DNA of 64,000 nucleotides from Rhynchopus sp. YZ270_cl-10 (lineage: Eukaryota; Euglenozoa; Diplonemea; Diplonemida; Diplonemidae), in contig OZ037890.1 in assembly GCA_964035575.1 (NCBI GenBank), forward strand, positions 496,001 through 560,000. Direction: 5' to 3'. The position numbers and the translations under genes were made by a program. Shown here one piece after another: positions 29,401 through 42,307 of this stretch. The notes below the pieces were generated by a model, which worked only from the letters and a program-made list of their open reading frames with translations, was not told where the DNA came from and did no database searches. Positions within the stretch are counted from its first letter, which is position 1, and each line of letters opens with the position of its first letter.

Positions 29401-32400
29401 TAACGCGCTGTTTTCATGCGTCTGAAACGGACGCTTTCTAACGCGCTGTTTTCATGCGTCTGAAACGGACGCTTTCTAACGCGCTGTTTTCATGCGTCTG
29501 AAACGGGCGCTTTCTAACGCGCTGTTTTCATGCGTCTGAAACGGACGCTTTCTAACGCGCTGTTTTCATGTGTCTGTAACGGTCGCTTTCTAACGCGCTG
29601 TTTTCATGCGTCTGAAACGGGCGCTTTCTAACGCGCTGTTTTCATGCGTCTGAAACGGACGCTTTCTAACGCGCTGTTTTCATGCGTCTGAAACGGACGC
29701 TTTCTAACGCGCTGTTTTCATGCGTCTGAAACGGACGCTTTCTAACGCGCTGTTTTCATGCATCTGAAACGGACGCTTTCTAACGCGCTGTTTTCATGCG
29801 TCTGAAACGGACGCTTTCTAACGCGCTGTTTTCATGCGTCTGAAACGGACGCTTTCTAACGCGCTGTTTTCATGCGTCTGAAACGGCCGCTTTCTAACGC
29901 GCTGTTTTCATGCGTCTGAAACGGACGCTTTCTAACGCGCTGTTTTCATGCGTCAGAAACGGGCGCTTTCTAACGCGCTGTTTTCATGCGTCTGAAACGG
30001 GCGCTTTCTAACGCGCTGTTTTCATGCGTCTGAAACGGACGCTTTCTAACGCGCTGTTTTCATGTGTCTGTAACGGTCGCTTTCTAACGCGCTGTTTTCA
30101 TGCGTCTGAAACGGGCGCTTTCTAACGCGCTGTTTTCATGCGTCTGAAACGGACGCTTTCTAACGCGCTGTTTTCATGCGTCTGAAACGGGCTCTTTCTA
30201 ACGCGCTGTTTTCATGCGTCTGAAACGGGCGCTTTCTAACGCGCTGTTTTCATGCGTCTGAAACGGACGCTTTCTAACGCGCTGTTTTCATGCGTCTGAA
30301 ACGGACGCTTTCTAACGCGCTGTTTTCATGCGTCTGAAACGGGCGCTTTCTAACGCGCTGTTTTCGTGCGTCTGAAACGGGCGCTTTCTAACGCGCTGTT
30401 TTCATGTGTCTGAAACGGGCGCTTTCTAACGCGCTGTTTTCATGCGTCCGAAACGGGCGCTTTCTAACGCGCTGTTTTCATGCGTCTGAAACGGGCGCTT
30501 TCTAACGCGCTGTTTTCATGCATCTGAAACGGGCGCTTTCTAACGCGCTGTTTTCATGCGTCTGAAACGGACGCTTTCTAACGCGCTGTTTTCATGCGTC
30601 TGAAACGGACGCTTTCTAACGCGCTGTTTTCATGCGTCTGAAACGGTCGCTTTCTAACGCGCTGTTTTCATGCGTCCGAAACGGGCGCTTTCTAACGCGC
30701 TGTTGTCATGCGTCTGAAACGGACGCTTTCTAACGCGCTGTTTTCATGCGTCTGAAACGGGCTCTTTCTAACGCGCTGTTTTCATGCATCTGAAACGGGC
30801 GCTTTCTAACGCGCTGTTTTCATGCATCTGAAACGGGCGCTTTCTAACGCGCTGTTTTCATGCGTCTGAAACGGACGCTTTCTAACGCGCTGTTTTCATG
30901 CGTCTGAAACGGGCTCTTTCTAACGCGCTGTTTTCATGCGTCTGAAACGGGCGCTTTCTAACGCGCTGTTGTCATGCGTCTGAAACGGACGCTTTCTAAC
31001 GCGCTGTTTTCATGCGTCTGAAACGGGCGCTTTCTAACGCGCTGTTTTCATGCATCTGAAACGGACGCTTTCTAACGCGCTGTTTTCATGCATCTGAAAC
31101 GGACGCTTTCTAACGCGCTGTTTTCATGCGTCTGAAACGGGCGCTTTCTAACGCGCTGTTTTCATGCGTCAGAAACGGGCGCTTTCTAACGCGCTGTTGT
31201 CATGCGTCTGAAACGGACGCTTTCTAACGCGCTGTTTTCATGCGTCTGAAACGGGCGCTTTCTAACGCGCTGTTTTCATGCGTCTGAAACGGGCGCTTTC
31301 TAACGCGCTGTTTTCATGCGTCTGAAACGGGCGCTTTCTAACGCGCTGTTTTCATGCGTCTGAAACGGGCGCTTTCTAACGCGCTGTTTTCATGCGTCTG
31401 AAACGGGCTCTTTCTAACGCGCTGTTTTCATGCATCTGAAACGGGCGCTTTCTAACGCGCTGTTTTCATGCGTCTGAAACGGGCGCTTTCTAACGCGCTG
31501 TTGTCATGCGTCTGAAACGGACGCTTTCTAACGCGCTGTTGTCATGCGTCTGAAACGGGCGCTTTCTAACGCGCTGTTTTCATGCGTCTGAAACGGGCTC
31601 TTTCTAACGCGCTGTTTTCATGCATCTGAAACGGGCGCTTTCTAACGCGCTGTTTTCATGCGTCTGAAACGGGCGCTTTCTAACGCGCTGTTGTCATGCG
31701 TCTGAAACGGGCGCTTTCTAACGCGCTGTTGTCATGCGTATGAAACGGACGCTTTCTAACGCGCTGTTTTCATGCGTCTGAAACGGACGCTTTCTAACGC
31801 GCTGTTTTCATGCATCTGAAACGGGCGCTTTCTAACGCGCTGTTTTCATGCGTCTGAAACGGGCGCTTTCTAACGCGCTGTTTTCATGCGTCTGAAACGG
31901 ACGCTTTCTAACGCGCTGTTTTCATGCATCTGAAACGGGCGCTTTCTAACGCGCTGTTTTCATGCGTCTGAAACGGGCGCTTTCTAACGCGCTGTTGTCA
32001 TGCGTCTGAAACGGACGCTTTCTAACGCGCTGTTTTCATGCGTCTGAAACGGGCGCTTTCTAACGCGCTGTTTTCATGCATCTGAAACGGACGCTTTCTA
32101 ACGCGCTGTTTTCATGCATCTGAAACGGGCGCTTTCTAACGCGCTGTTTTCATGCGTCTGAAACGGGCGCTTTCTAACGCGCTGTTTTCATGCGTCAGAA
32201 ACGGGCGCTTTCTAACGCGCTGTTGTCATGCGTCTGAAACGGACGCTTTCTAACGCGCTGTTTTCATGCGTCTGAAACGGGCTCTTTCTAACGCGCTGTT
32301 TTCATGCATCTGAAACGGGCTCTTTCTAACGCGCTGTTGTCATGCGTCTGAAACGGACGCTTTCTAACGCGCTGTTTTCATGCGTCTGAAACGGGCGCTT

Positions 32401-35400
32401 TCTAACGCGCTGTTTTCATGCGTCAGAAACGGGCGCTTTCTAACGCGCTGTTGTCATGCGTCTGAAACGGGCGCTTTCTAACGCGATGTTTTCATGCGTC
32501 TGAAACGGGCGCTTTCTAACGCGCTGTTTTCATGTGTCTGAAACGGACGCTTTCTAACGCGCTGTTTTCATGCGTCTGAAACGGACGCTTTCTAACGCGC
32601 TGTTTTCATGCGTCTGAAACGGACGCTTTCTAACGCGCTGTTTTCATGTGTCTGAAACGGGCGCTTTCTAACGCGCTGTTTTCATGCGTCTGAAACGGAC
32701 GCTTTCTAACGCGCTGTTTTCATGTGTCTGAAACGGGCGCTTTCTAACGCGCTGTTTTCATGTGTCTGAAACGGGCGCTTTCTAACGCGCTGTTTTCATG
32801 CGTCTGAAACGGGCGCTTTCTAACGCGCTGTTTTCATGCGTCAGAAACGGGCGCTTTCTAACGCGCTGTTGTCATGCGTCTGAAACGGGCGCTTTCTAAC
32901 GCGATGTTTTCATGCGTCTGAAACGGGCGCTTTCTAACGCGCTGTTTTCATGTGTCTGAAACGGACGCTTTCTAACGCGCTGTTTTCATGCGTCTGAAAC
33001 GGGCTCTTTCTAACGCGCTGTTTTCATGCGTCTGAAACGGACGCTTTCTAACGCGCTGTTTTCATGCGTCTGAAACGGGCTCTTTCTAACGCGCTGTTGT
33101 CATGCGTCTGAAACGGGCGCTTTCTAACGCGCTGTTGTCATGCGTCTGAAACGGACGCTTTCTAACGCGCTGTTTTCATGCATCTGAAACGGGCGCTTTC
33201 TAACGCGCTGTTTTCATGCATCTGAAACGGACGCTTTCTAACGCGCTGTTTTCATGCGTCTGAAACGGGCGCTTTCTAACGCGCTGTTTTCATGCGTCTG
33301 AAACGGACGCTTTCTAACGCGCTGTTTTCATGCGTCTGAAACGGACGCTTTCTAACGCGCTGTTTTCATGCATCTGAAACGGGCGCTTTCTAACGCGCTG
33401 TTTTCATGCGTCTGAAACGGGCGCTTTCTAACGCGCTGTTGTCATGCGTCTGAAACGGACGCTTTCTAACGCGCTGTTTTCATGCGTCTGAAACGGGCTC
33501 TTTCTAACGCGCTGTTTTCATGCGTCTGAAACGGGCTCTTTCTAACGCGCTGTTTTCATGCATCTGAAACGGGCGCTTTCTAACGCGCTGTTTTCATGTG
33601 TCTGTAACGGTCGCTTTCTAACGCGCTGTTTTCATGCGTCTGAAACGGGCGCTTTCTAACGCGCTGTTTTCATGCATCTGAAACGGGCGCTTTCTAACGC
33701 GCTGTTTTCATGTGTCTGAAACGGGCTCTTTCTAACGCGCTGTTTTCATGCATCTGAAACGGGCGCTTTCTAACGCGCTGTTTTCATGCGTCTGAAACGG
33801 GCTCTTTCTAACGCGCTGTTTTCATGCATCTGAAACGGGCGCTTTCTAACGCGCTGTTTTCATGTGTCTGTAACGGTCGCTTTCTAACGCGCTGTTTTCA
33901 TGCGTCTGAAACGGGCTCTTTCTAACGCGCTGTTTTCATGCGTCTGAAACGGGCGCTTTCTAACGCGCTGTTTTCATGTGTCTGAAACGGGCTCTTTCTA
34001 ACGCGCTGTTTTCATGCATCTGAAACGGACGCTTTCTAACGCGCTGTTTTCATGCGTCTGAAACGGGCTCTTTCTAACGCGCTGTTTTCATGCATCTGAA
34101 ACGGGCGCTTTCTAACGCGCTGTTTTCATGTGTCTGTAACGGTCGCTTTCTAACGCGCTGTTTTCATGCGTCTGAAACGGGCTCTTTCTAACGCGCTGTT
34201 TTCATGCATCTGAAACGGGCGCTTTCTAACGCGCTGTTTTCATGTGTCTGTAACGGTCGCTTTCTAACGCGCTGTTGTCATGCGTCTGAAACGGGCGCTT
34301 TCTAACGCGCTGTTTTCATGCGTCTGAAACGGACGCTTTCTAACGCGCTGTTTTCATGTGTCTGTAACGGTCGCTTTCTAACGCGCTGTTTTCATGCGTC
34401 TGAAACGTGCGCTTTCTAACGCGCTGTTTTCATGCGTCTGAAACGGACGCTTTCTAACGCGCTGTTTTCATGCGTCTGAAACGGGCGCTTTCTAACGCGC
34501 TGTTTTCATGCGTCTGAAACGGACGCTTTCTAACGCGCTGTTTTCATGCGTCTGAAACGGGCGCTTTCTAACGCGCTGTTTTCATGCGTCTGAAACGGGC
34601 GCTTTCTAACGCGCTGTTTTCATGTGTCTGTAACGGTCGCTTTCTAACGCGCTGTTTTCATGCGTCTGAAACGGGCGCTTTCTAACGCGCTGTTTTCATG
34701 CGTCTGAAACGTGCGCTTTCTAACGCGCTGTTTTCATGTGTCTGTAACGGTCGCTTTCTAACGCGCTGTTTTCATGCGTCTGAAACGGACGCTTTCTAAC
34801 GCGCTGTTTTCATGTGTCTGTAACGGTCGCTTTCTAACGCGCTGTTTTCATGCGTCTGAAACGGGCGCTTTCTAACGCGCTGTTTTCATGCGTCTGAAAC
34901 GGGCGCTTTCTAACGCGCTGTTTTCATGCGTCTGAAACGGACGCTTTCTAACGCGCTGTTTTCATGCGTCTGAAACGGGCGCTTTCTAACGCGCTGTTTT
35001 CATGCGTCTGAAACGGACGCTTTCTAACGCGCTGTTTTCATGTGTCTGAAACGGAGGCTTTCTAACGCGCTGTTTTCATGCGTCTGAAACGGACGCTTTC
35101 TAACGCGCTGTTTTCATGTGTCTGAAACGGGCGCTTTCTAACGCGCTGTTTTCATGCGTCTGAAACGGACGCTTTCTAACGCGCTGTTTTCATGCGTCTG
35201 AAACGGGCGCTTTCTAACGCGCTGTTTTCATGCGTCAGAAACGGGCGCTTTCTAACGCGCTGTTGTCATGCGTCTGAAACGGACGCTTTCTAACGCGCTG
35301 TTTTCATGCGTCAGAAACGGGCGCTTTCTAACGCGCTGTTGTCATGCGTCTGAAACGGACGCTTTCTAACGCGCTGTTTTCATGCGTCTGAAACGGGCTC

Positions 35401-38400
35401 TTTCTAACGCGCTGTTTTCATGCATCTGAAACGGACGCTTTCTAACGCGCTGTTTTCATGCGTCTGAAACGGACGCTTTCTAACGCGCTGTTGTCATGCG
35501 TCTGAAACGGACGCTTTCTAACGCGCTGTTTTCATGCGTCTGAAACGGGCTCTTTCTAACGCGCTGTTTTCATGCGTCTGAAACGGACGCTTTCTAACGC
35601 GCTGTTTTCATGCGTCTGAAACGGGCGCTTTCTAACGCGCTGTTTTCATGCGTCTGAAACGGACGCTTTCTAACGCGCTGTTTTCATGCGTCAGAAACGG
35701 ACGCTTTCTAACGCGCTGTTGTCATGCGTCTGAAACGGACGCTTTCTAACGCGCTGTTTTCATGCGTCTGAAACGGGCTCTTTCTAACGCGCTGTTTTCA
35801 TGTGTCTGAAACGGGCGCTTTCTAACGCGCTGTTTTCATGCGTCTGAAACGGGCGCTTTCTAACGCGCTGTTTTCATGCGTCTGAAACGGACGCTTTCTA
35901 ACGCGCTGTTTTCATGCGTCTGAAACGGGCGCTTTCTAACGCGCTGTTGTCATGCGTCTGAAACGGACGCTTTCTAACGCGCTGTTTTCATGCGTCTGAA
36001 ACGGGCTCTTTCTAACGCGCTGTTTTCATGCATCTGAAACGGACGCTTTCTAACGCGCTGTTTTCATGCGTCTGAAACGGGCGCTTTCTAACGCGCTGTT
36101 TTCATGCGTCTGAAACGGACGCTTTCTAACGCGCTGTTTTCATGCGTCTGAAACGGGCGCTTTCTAACGCGCTGTTTTCATGCGTCTGAAACGGACGCTT
36201 TCTAACGCGCTGTTTTCATGCGTCTGAAACGGACGCTTTCTAACGCGCTGTTTTCATGCGTCTGAAACGGGCGCTTTCTAACGCGCTGTTTTCATGCGTC
36301 TGAAACGGACGCTTTCTAACGCGCTGTTTTCATGTGTCTGTAACGGTCGCTTTCTAACGCGCTGTTTTCATGCGTCTGAAACGGGCGCTTTCTAACGCGC
36401 TGTTTTCATGCGTCTGAAACGGACGCTTTCTAACGCGCTGTTTTCATGCGTCTGAAACGGACGCTTTCTAACGCGCTGTTTTCATGCATCTGAAACGGAC
36501 GCTTTCTAACGCGCTGTTTTCATGCGTCTGAAACGGACGCTTTCTAACGCGCTGTTTTCATGCATCTGAAACGGACGCTTTCTAACGCGCTGTTTTCATG
36601 CGTCTGAAACGGACGCTTTCTAACGCGCTGTTTTCATGCGTCTGAAACGGCCGCTTTCTAACGCGCTGTTTTCATGCGTCTGAAACGGACGCTTTCTAAC
36701 GCGCTGTTTTCATGCGTCAGAAACGGGCGCTTTCTAACGCGCTGTTTTCATGCGTCTGAAACGGGCGCTTTCTAACGCGCTGTTTTCATGCGTCTGAAAC
36801 GGACGCTTTCTAACGCGCTGTTTTCATGCGTCTGAAACGGGCGCTTTCTAACGCGCTGTTTTCATGCGTCTGAAACGGACGCTTTCTAACGCGCTGTTTT
36901 CATGTGTCTGTAACGGTCGCTTTCTAACGCGCTGTTTTCATGCGTCTGAAACGGGCGCTTTCTAACGCGCTGTTTTCATGCGTCTGAAACGGACGCTTTC
37001 TAACGCGCTGTTTTCATGCGTCTGAAACGGGCTCTTTCTAACGCGCTGTTTTCATGCGTCTGAAACGGGCGCTTTCTAACGCGCTGTTTTCATGCGTCTG
37101 AAACGGACGCTTTCTAACGCGCTGTTTTCATGCGTCTGAAACGGACGCTTTCTAACGCGCTGTTTTCATGCGTCTGAAACGGGCGCTTTCTAACGCGCTG
37201 TTTTCGTGCGTCTGAAACGGGCGCTTTCTAACGCGCTGTTTTCATGCGTCCGAAACGGGCGCTTTCTAACGCGCTGTTTTCATGCGTCTGAAACGGGCGC
37301 TTTCTAACGCGCTGTTTTCATGCATCTGAAACGGGCGCTTTCTAACGCGCTGTTTTCATGCGTCTGAAACTGGCGCTTTCTAACGCGCTGTTTTCATGCG
37401 TCTGAAACGGACGCTTTCTAACGCGCTGTTTTCATGCGTCTGAAACGGACGCTTTCTAACGCGCTGTTTTCATGCGTCTGAAACGGTCGCTTTCTAACGC
37501 GCTGTTTTCATGCGTCCGAAACGGGCGCTTTCTAACGCGCTGTTGTCATGCGTCTGAAACGGACGCTTTCTAACGCGCTGTTTTCATGCGTCTGAAACGG
37601 GCTCTTTCTAACGCGCTGTTTTCATGCATCTGAAACGGGCGCTTTCTAACGCGCTGTTTTCATGCATCTGAAACGGGCGCTTTCTAACGCGCTGTTTTCA
37701 TGCGTCTGAAACGGACGCTTTCTAACGCGCTGTTTTCATGCGTCTGAAACGGGCTCTTTCTAACGCGCTGTTTTCATGCGTCTGAAACGGGCGCTTTCTA
37801 ACGCGCTGTTGTCATGCGTCTGAAACGGACGCTTTCTAACGCGCTGTTTTCATGCGTCTGAAACGGGCGCTTTCTAACGCGCTGTTTTCATGCATCTGAA
37901 ACGGACGCTTTCTAACGCGCTGTTTTCATGCATCTGAAACGGACGCTTTCTAACGCGCTGTTTTCATGCGTCTGAAACGGGCGCTTTCTAACGCGCTGTT
38001 TTCATGCGTCTGAAACGGACGCTTTCTAACGCGCTGTTGTCATGCGTCTGAAACGGACGCTTTCTAACGCGCTGTTTTCATGCGTCTGAAACGGGCGCTT
38101 TCTAACGCGCTGTTTTCATGCGTCTGAAACGGGCGCTTTCTAACGCGCTGTTTTCATGCGTCTGAAACGGGCGCTTTCTAACGCGCTGTTTTCATGCGTC
38201 TGAAACGGGCGCTTTCTAACGCGCTGTTTTCATGCGTCTGAAACGGGCTCTTTCTAACGCGCTGTTTTCATGCATCTGAAACGGGCGCTTTCTAACGCGC
38301 TGTTTTCATGCGTCTGAAACGGGCGCTTTCTAACGCGCTGTTTTCATGCGTCTGAAACGGGCGCTTTCTAACGCGCTGTTTTCATGCGTCTGAAACGGGC

Positions 38401-41400
38401 TCTTTCTAACGCGCTGTTTTCATGCGTCTGAAACGGGCGCTTTCTAACGCGCTGTTGTCATGCGTCTGAAACGGACGCTTTCTAACGCGCTGTTGTCATG
38501 CGTCTGAAACGGGCGCTTTCTAACGCGCTGTTTTCATGCGTCTGAAACGGGCTCTTTCTAACGCGCTGTTTTCATGCATCTGAAACGGGCGCTTTCTAAC
38601 GCGCTGTTTTCATGCGTCTGAAACGGGCGCTTTCTAACGCGCTGTTGTCATGCGTCTGAAACGGGCGCTTTCTAACGCGCTGTTGTCATGCGTATGAAAC
38701 GGACGCTTTCTAACGCGCTGTTTTCATGCGTCTGAAACGGACGCTTTCTAACGCGCTGTTTTCATGCATCTGAAACGGGCGCTTTCTAACGCGCTGTTTT
38801 CATGCGTCTGAAACGGGCGCTTTCTAACGCGCTGTTTTCATGCGTCTGAAACGGACGCTTTCTAACGCGCTGTTTTCATGCATCTGAAACGGGCGCTTTC
38901 TAACGCGCTGTTTTCATGCGTCTGAAACGGGCGCTTTCTAACGCGCTGTTGTCATGCGTCTGAAACGGACGCTTTCTAACGCGCTGTTTTCATGCGTCTG
39001 AAACGGACGCTTTCTAACGCGCTGTTTTCATGCATCTGAAACGGGCGCTTTCTAACGCGCTGTTTTCATGCGTCTGAAACGGGCGCTTTCTAACGCGCTG
39101 TTTTCATGCGTCAGAAACGGGCGCTTTCTAACGCGCTGTTGTCATGCGTCTGAAACGGACGCTTTCTAACGCGCTGTTTTCATGCGTCTGAAACGGGCTC
39201 TTTCTAACGCGCTGTTTTCATGCATCTGAAACGGGCTCTTTCTAACGCGCTGTTGTCATGCGTCTGAAACGGACGCTTTCTAACGCGCTGTTTTCATGCG
39301 TCTGAAACGGGCGCTTTCTAACGCGCTGTTTTCATGCGTCAGAAACGGGCGCTTTCTAACGCGCTGTTGTCATGCGTCTGAAACGGGCGCTTTCTAACGC
39401 GCTGTTTTCATGCGTCTGAAACGGGCTCTTTCTAACGCGCTGTTTTCATGCATCTGAAACGGGCGCTTTCTAACGCGCTGTTGTCATGCGTCTGAAACGG
39501 ACGCTTTCTAACGCGCTGTTTTCATGCGTCTGAAACGGGCGCTTTCTAACGCGCTGTTTTCATGCATCTGAAACGGACGCTTTCTAACGCGCTGTTTTCA
39601 TGCGTCTGAAACGGACGCTTTCTAACGCGCTGTTTTCATGCGTCTGAAACGGGCGCTTTCTAACGCGCTGTTTTCATGTGTCTGAAACGGACGCTTTCTA
39701 ACGCGCTGTTTTCATGCGTCTGAAACGGACGCTTTCTAACGCGCTGTTTTCATGTGTCTGAAACGGGCGCTTTCTAACGCGCTGTTTTCATGTGTCTGAA
39801 ACGGGCGCTTTCTAACGCGCTGTTTTCATGCGTCTGAAACGGACGCTTTCTAACGCGCTGTTTTCATGCGTCTGAAACGGGCTCTTTCTAACGCGCTGTT
39901 TTCATGCGTCTGAAACGGACGCTTTCTAACGCGCTGTTTTCATGCGTCTGAAACGGGCTCTTTCTAACGCGCTGTTTTCATGCGTCTGAAACGGGCGCTT
40001 TCTAACGCGCTGTTGTCATGCGTCTGAAACGGGCGCTTTCTAACGCGCTGTTGTCATGCGTCTGAAACGGACGCTTTCTAACGCGCTGTTTTCATGCGTC
40101 TGAAACGGGCGCTTTCTAACGCGCTGTTTTCATGCATCTGAAACGGGCGCTTTCTAACGCGCTGTTTTCATGCATCTGAAACGGACGCTTTCTAACGCGC
40201 TGTTTTCATGCGTCTGAAACGGGCGCTTTCTAACGCGCTGTTTTCATGCGTCTGAAACGGACGCTTTCTAACGCGCTGTTTTCATGCGTCTGAAACGGAC
40301 GCTTTCTAACGCGCTGTTTTCATGCATCTGAAACGGGCGCTTTCTAACGCGCTGTTTTCATGCGTCTGAAACGGGCGCTTTCTAACGCGCTGTTGTCATG
40401 CGTCTGAAACGGACGCTTTCTAACGCGCTGTTTTCATGCGTCTGAAACGGGCTCTTTCTAACGCGCTGTTTTCATGCGTCTGAAACGGGCTCTTTCTAAC
40501 GCGCTGTTTTCATGCATCTGAAACGGGCGCTTTCTAACGCGCTGTTTTCATGTGTCTGTAACGGTCGCTTTCTAACGCGCTGTTTTCATGCGTCTGAAAC
40601 GGGCGCTTTCTAACGCGCTGTTTTCATGCGTCTGAAACGGACGCTTTCTAACGCGCTGTTTTCATGTGTCTGTAACGGTCGCTTTCTAACGCGCTGTTTT
40701 CATGCGTCTGAAACGTGCGCTTTCTAACGCGCTGTTTTCATGCGTCTGAAACGGACGCTTTCTAACGCGCTGTTTTCATGCGTCTGAAACGGGCGCTTTC
40801 TAACGCGCTGTTTTCATGCGTCTGAAACGGACGCTTTCTAACGCGCTGTTTTCATGCGTCTGAAACGGGCGCTTTCTAACGCGCTGTTTTCATGCGTCTG
40901 AAACGGGCGCTTTCTAACGCGCTGTTTTCATGTGTCTGTAACGGTCGCTTTCTAACGCGCTGTTTTCATGCGTCTGAAACGGGCGCTTTCTAACGCGCTG
41001 TTTTCATGCGTCTGAAACGTGCGCTTTCTAACGCGCTGTTTTCATGTGTCTGTAACGGTCGCTTTCTAACGCGCTGTTTTCATGCGTCTGAAACGGACGC
41101 TTTCTAACGCGCTGTTTTCATGTGTCTGTAACGGTCGCTTTCTAACGCGCTGTTTTCATGCGTCTGAAACGGGCGCTTTCTAACGCGCTGTTTTCATGCG
41201 TCTGAAACGGGCGCTTTCTAACGCGCTGTTTTCATGCGTCTGAAACGGACGCTTTCTAACGCGCTGTTTTCATGCGTCTGAAACGGGCGCTTTCTAACGC
41301 GCTGTTTTCATGCGTCTGAAACGGACGCTTTCTAACGCGCTGTTTTCATGTGTCTGAAACGGACGCTTTCTAACGCGCTGTTTTCATGCGTCTGAAACGG

Positions 41401-42307
41401 ACGCTTTCTAACGCGCTGTTTTCATGTGTCTGAAACGGGCGCTTTCTAACGCGCTGTTTTCATGCGTCTGAAACGGACGCTTTCTAACGCGCTGTTTTCA
41501 TGCGTCTGAAACGGGCTCTGTCTAACGCGCAGTTTTCATGCGTCTGAAACGGACGCTTTCTAACGCGCTGTTTTCATGCGTCTGAAACGGGCGCTTTCTA
41601 ACGCGCTGTTTTCATGCGTCTGAAACGGACGCTTTCTAACGCGCTGTTTTCATGCGTCTGAAACGGGCTCTTTCTAACGCGCTGTTTTCATGCATCTGAA
41701 ACGGGCGCTTTCTAACGCGCTGTTTTCATGCGTCTGAAACGGGCGCTTTCTAACGCGCTGTTTTCATGCGTCTGAAACGGGCTCTTTCTAACGCGCTGTT
41801 TTCATGCATCTGAAACGGGCGCTTTCTAACGCGCTGTTTTCATGCATCTGAAACGGGCGCTTTCTAACGGGCTGTTTTCATGCGTCTGAAACGGGCGCTT
41901 TCTCACGCGCTGTTTTCATGCGTCCGAAACGGGCGCTTTCTAACGCGCTGTTTTCATGCGTCTGAAACGGGCGCTTTCTAACGCGCTGTTTTCATGCGTC
42001 TGAAACGGGCTCTTTCTAACGCGCTGTTGTCATGCGTCTGAAACGGACGCTTTCTAACGCGCTGTTTTCATGCGTCTGAAACGGGCGCTTTCTAACGCGC
42101 TGTTTTCATGCGTCTGAAACGGACGCTTTCTAACGCGCTGTTTTCATGTGTCTGAAACGGGCGCTTTCTAACGCGCTGTTTTCATGCGTCTGAAACGGAC
42201 GCTTTCTAACGCGCTGTTTTCGTGCGTCTGAAACGGTCGCTTTCTAACGCGCTGTTTTCATGCGTCTGAAACGGGCGCTTTCTAACGCGCTGTTTTCGTG
42301 CGTCTGA

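Larger units (their letters stand above)
1..42307. repeat. 38-bp satellite array, about 1113 units
   Basis: A 38-bp unit is repeated head to tail with no interruption. Its most constant part contains CTTTCTAACGCGCTG. Unit starts (CATG) fall at 3 and 42297, exactly 1113 units apart, and the register is identical at every 1140-bp step I checked, so no net insertion or deletion inside units has survived. Differences between units are substitutions at a few positions, chiefly unit positions 5, 6, 9, 12, 17, 19, 22, 33 and 37. The unit is about 53% G+C with five CpGs. Because 38 is not a multiple of three and the unit contains TAA and TGA, no long reading frame can exist. There are no spacers and no embedded genes. 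A centromeric, subtelomeric or other heterochromatic role is possible, but nothing in the sequence decides this. The array continues off the left edge. Confidence 0.98.

Noticed and set aside
1-42307. CRISPR array
   Set aside because: The 38-bp units are contiguous with no spacers between them, and there are no cas genes. The surrounding genes are eukaryotic.
1-42307. Coding repeat (repetitive protein)
   Set aside because: The unit length is not a multiple of three and the unit contains TAA and TGA, so every frame meets a stop within a few units.
1-42307. Telomeric repeat
   Set aside because: The unit has no TTAGGG-like motif and is far longer and more complex than telomeric repeats. A subtelomeric position cannot be excluded.
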